Part shown: positions 51,461-52,557 of the stretch, one piece after another
Numbering within the stretch: position 1 is the stretch's first letter
How the letters are laid out: each line of letters begins with the position of its first letter
Assembly: GCA_016718845.1 (NCBI GenBank)
Contig: JADKCK010000051.1
Span: 1-52,557, forward strand
Origin: Sphingobacteriales bacterium
GTDB taxonomy: Bacteria > Bacteroidota > Bacteroidia > Chitinophagales > UBA2359
Length of the DNA stretch: 52,557 nucleotides
Reading direction: 5' to 3'
Translations under genes and position numbers: made by a program
Notes under the pieces: model-generated
The model's database searches: none
What the model saw: the letters and a program-made list of their open reading frames with translations, nothing else
Told to the model about the DNA's origin: nothing

Positions 51461-52557
51461 TTATTTAATGATTACTAACTTATCTTGTAGTACAATATTT
51501 CCGTCGATAGTTGCTGCATATACATACATGCCTGCTGGGTAATTGCTGGCATTAAATTGGTAAGTACCTGTACCTGTTAAGCGCGTTTGTTCAATTATAC
51601 GTCCCGTATAGTCGTAAATGCTTAAAGTAGCTGTTTCTTGGTCGTTTAGGTGGTAACTTAATTGGCTTTGTTGCGTGCTTGGATTTGGTACAAAAGTGCT
51701 TACTTTGTTGTTTACAACGGTAGCATCGTTTTTAAACACCGTATACCATGTTTCGCCTGCATTGGTAGGCAATGCTACTGGGTACTCAATACCACGCGCC
51801 ACATACAAACATGTTTGGGCTTTAAAGGCACTTTTAGTGCGTGTATCGGCAATTTGGCGCAATAAGGTTTCTTCGGCAGTAGTTATTTGTGTTAGGCTAC
51901 GTCCGCTTTCTTTTAGGTCTGTCCACAAATTATAGAGTAGTTTGTAATTTATTTCCTCGTCGGAGCTGTTGGGTAGTTGTTGTATTAGTTGTCGAGCTGC
52001 TAAGGTACTGTCGGTATTTATTTTTTCGGGTACTAAGCGGCGTTGCATATTTAGGCGGTCTTGGTATTGGTACAACAATGTTAAAGCTGCTTCGTAATCC
52101 TCTGCTTCTATATATTGCATATACAACTCGGCAATGGCTTTGTCTTGTATATTACCACTTATTAAATTTGTAATGTCACTAATAGAAGTGTATCCTTGAT
52201 TAGCACAATATTCGTCTAAATCATATCCACCTGCCACAGAACAATCTGTTGTTGAATATGTTCCTCCACTTGAACTACTCGACAGTAAACTAGCTCCAAC
52301 ATCTTCGAGCGTAAAAGCATTAGTATTTGCATTTAAACGTACGTCGATAGGGCTAAATGAGGAGTGGTTGGTAAAAATAAACTCAGCGGGTTGGTTTGAA
52401 AGCAATTGCCTTGAATTCCTAAGTCGCCAAATTCGGCATTTGTTGCCCAAGGGGGGTGTTGTATGCCATACGAGTATAGGTTAAGTAGGTGGTTACAGCA
52501 TTGTGACGCCTGTATTGTTTCCTTCGGCAGTTACAGCTATGGCTGTATTGTTTATTA
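51461..52557 (-). CDS. T9SS type A sorting-domain protein, 5' end outside window, frameshifted
   Basis: C-terminal part of a secreted protein. The clear frame covers 51461-52450: Thr/Ser-rich GASLLSSSSSGGTYSTTDCS, then a helical, TPR-like region (DKAIAELYMQYIEAEDYEAA, LTLLYQYQDRLNMQRRLV) and a T9SS type A domain (STFVPNPSTQQSQLSYHLND, LSIYDYTGRIIEQTRLTGTG, YPAGMYVYAATIDGN, ending KLVIIK). Upstream the frame breaks: one missing C at 52388-52390 joins it to NLYSYGIQHPPWATNAEFGD then LGIQGNCFQTNP, and another shift near 52497-52505 leads to ITAEGNNTGVTML-like sequence, which looks like a right-handed beta-helix. This matches the long beta-helix T9SS proteins of Bacteroidota. The frame between 52450 and 52557 is inferred. 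Confidence 0.8.

Noticed and set aside
1..52557. tRNA, rRNA or tmRNA genes
   Set aside because: No cloverleaf with GGTTCRANTCC-like T arm or rRNA signature was recognised by eye; a covariance-model scan would be needed to exclude small RNAs.

Overview
The window looks like chromosomal DNA of an uncultured or poorly characterised member of the Bacteroidota (Chitinophagia/Saprospiria-like). The evidence is several secreted proteins ending in a type IX secretion (T9SS) type A sorting domain, many short-lipobox lipoproteins, promoter-like boxes of the Bacteroidota form TTTG-N20-TAnnTTTG, almost no Shine-Dalgarno sequences, and AT-rich DNA. No rRNA, tRNA, CRISPR array, intact insertion sequence or prophage was recognised.

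Layout. 1-1481: start of a large Mrr-nuclease/DEAH-helicase protein of the type ISP restriction family, cut by the window edge. 1482-5752: repeat-rich DNA (a 3x54-bp repeat, a 21-bp array, a ~36-copy 48-bp hairpin array) around one small Fn3-like gene and a zinc-ribbon remnant. 5753-10.4 kb: purD convergent with holA, a GT2 polyprenyl-phosphate glycosyltransferase and a DEDDh exonuclease. 10.5-17.4 kb: surface and lipoproteins, a DUF885 peptidase, a delta-60 T9SS protein and lepB. 17.5-21.5 kb: a 1070-residue three-span membrane protein with a vWA-like domain, TPR and WG repeats, plus a lipoprotein. 21.7-31.5 kb: SDR enzyme, DUF3592-like protein, pabB (broken), ribD, small unknowns, a GT9 heptosyltransferase-like enzyme and ndh. 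31.6-40 kb: a type 1 periplasmic-binding lipoprotein, a BNR-repeat T9SS protein, pheA, an acyl-CoA mutase large subunit and hldD. 40-52.5 kb: peptidases (M1, M4/M36-like, M42), NhaD antiporter, a 5'-nucleotidase lipoprotein and two T9SS proteins at the right edge.

How the genes fit together. Most are housekeeping: purine (purD), riboflavin (ribD), folate/p-aminobenzoate (pabB) and phenylalanine (pheA) synthesis, replication (holA), respiration (ndh), protein export (lepB), LPS inner core (hldD with a GT9 enzyme), and a secreted peptidase/nucleotidase set suited to scavenging.

The most unusual content is non-coding. A family of arrays built on octamers (GATGTGGT, GAAGTGGT, GATGTTGT and similar) lies upstream of six start codons, always with the C-rich, G-poor strand as the coding strand. 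At two places the complete gap between two co-directional genes consists of a GAGTGA block starting at the upstream stop codon, followed by an octamer block reaching the downstream start codon. Other notable items are a 36-copy 48-bp hairpin array, two-block 21-bp inverted arrays, and a 192-bp MITE-like element with perfect 16-bp terminal inverted repeats.

Caution: about eleven genes or gene ends show apparent 1- or 2-base frameshifts, mostly in short homopolymers. They are spread over unrelated conserved genes, which points to assembly indels rather than real pseudogenes.
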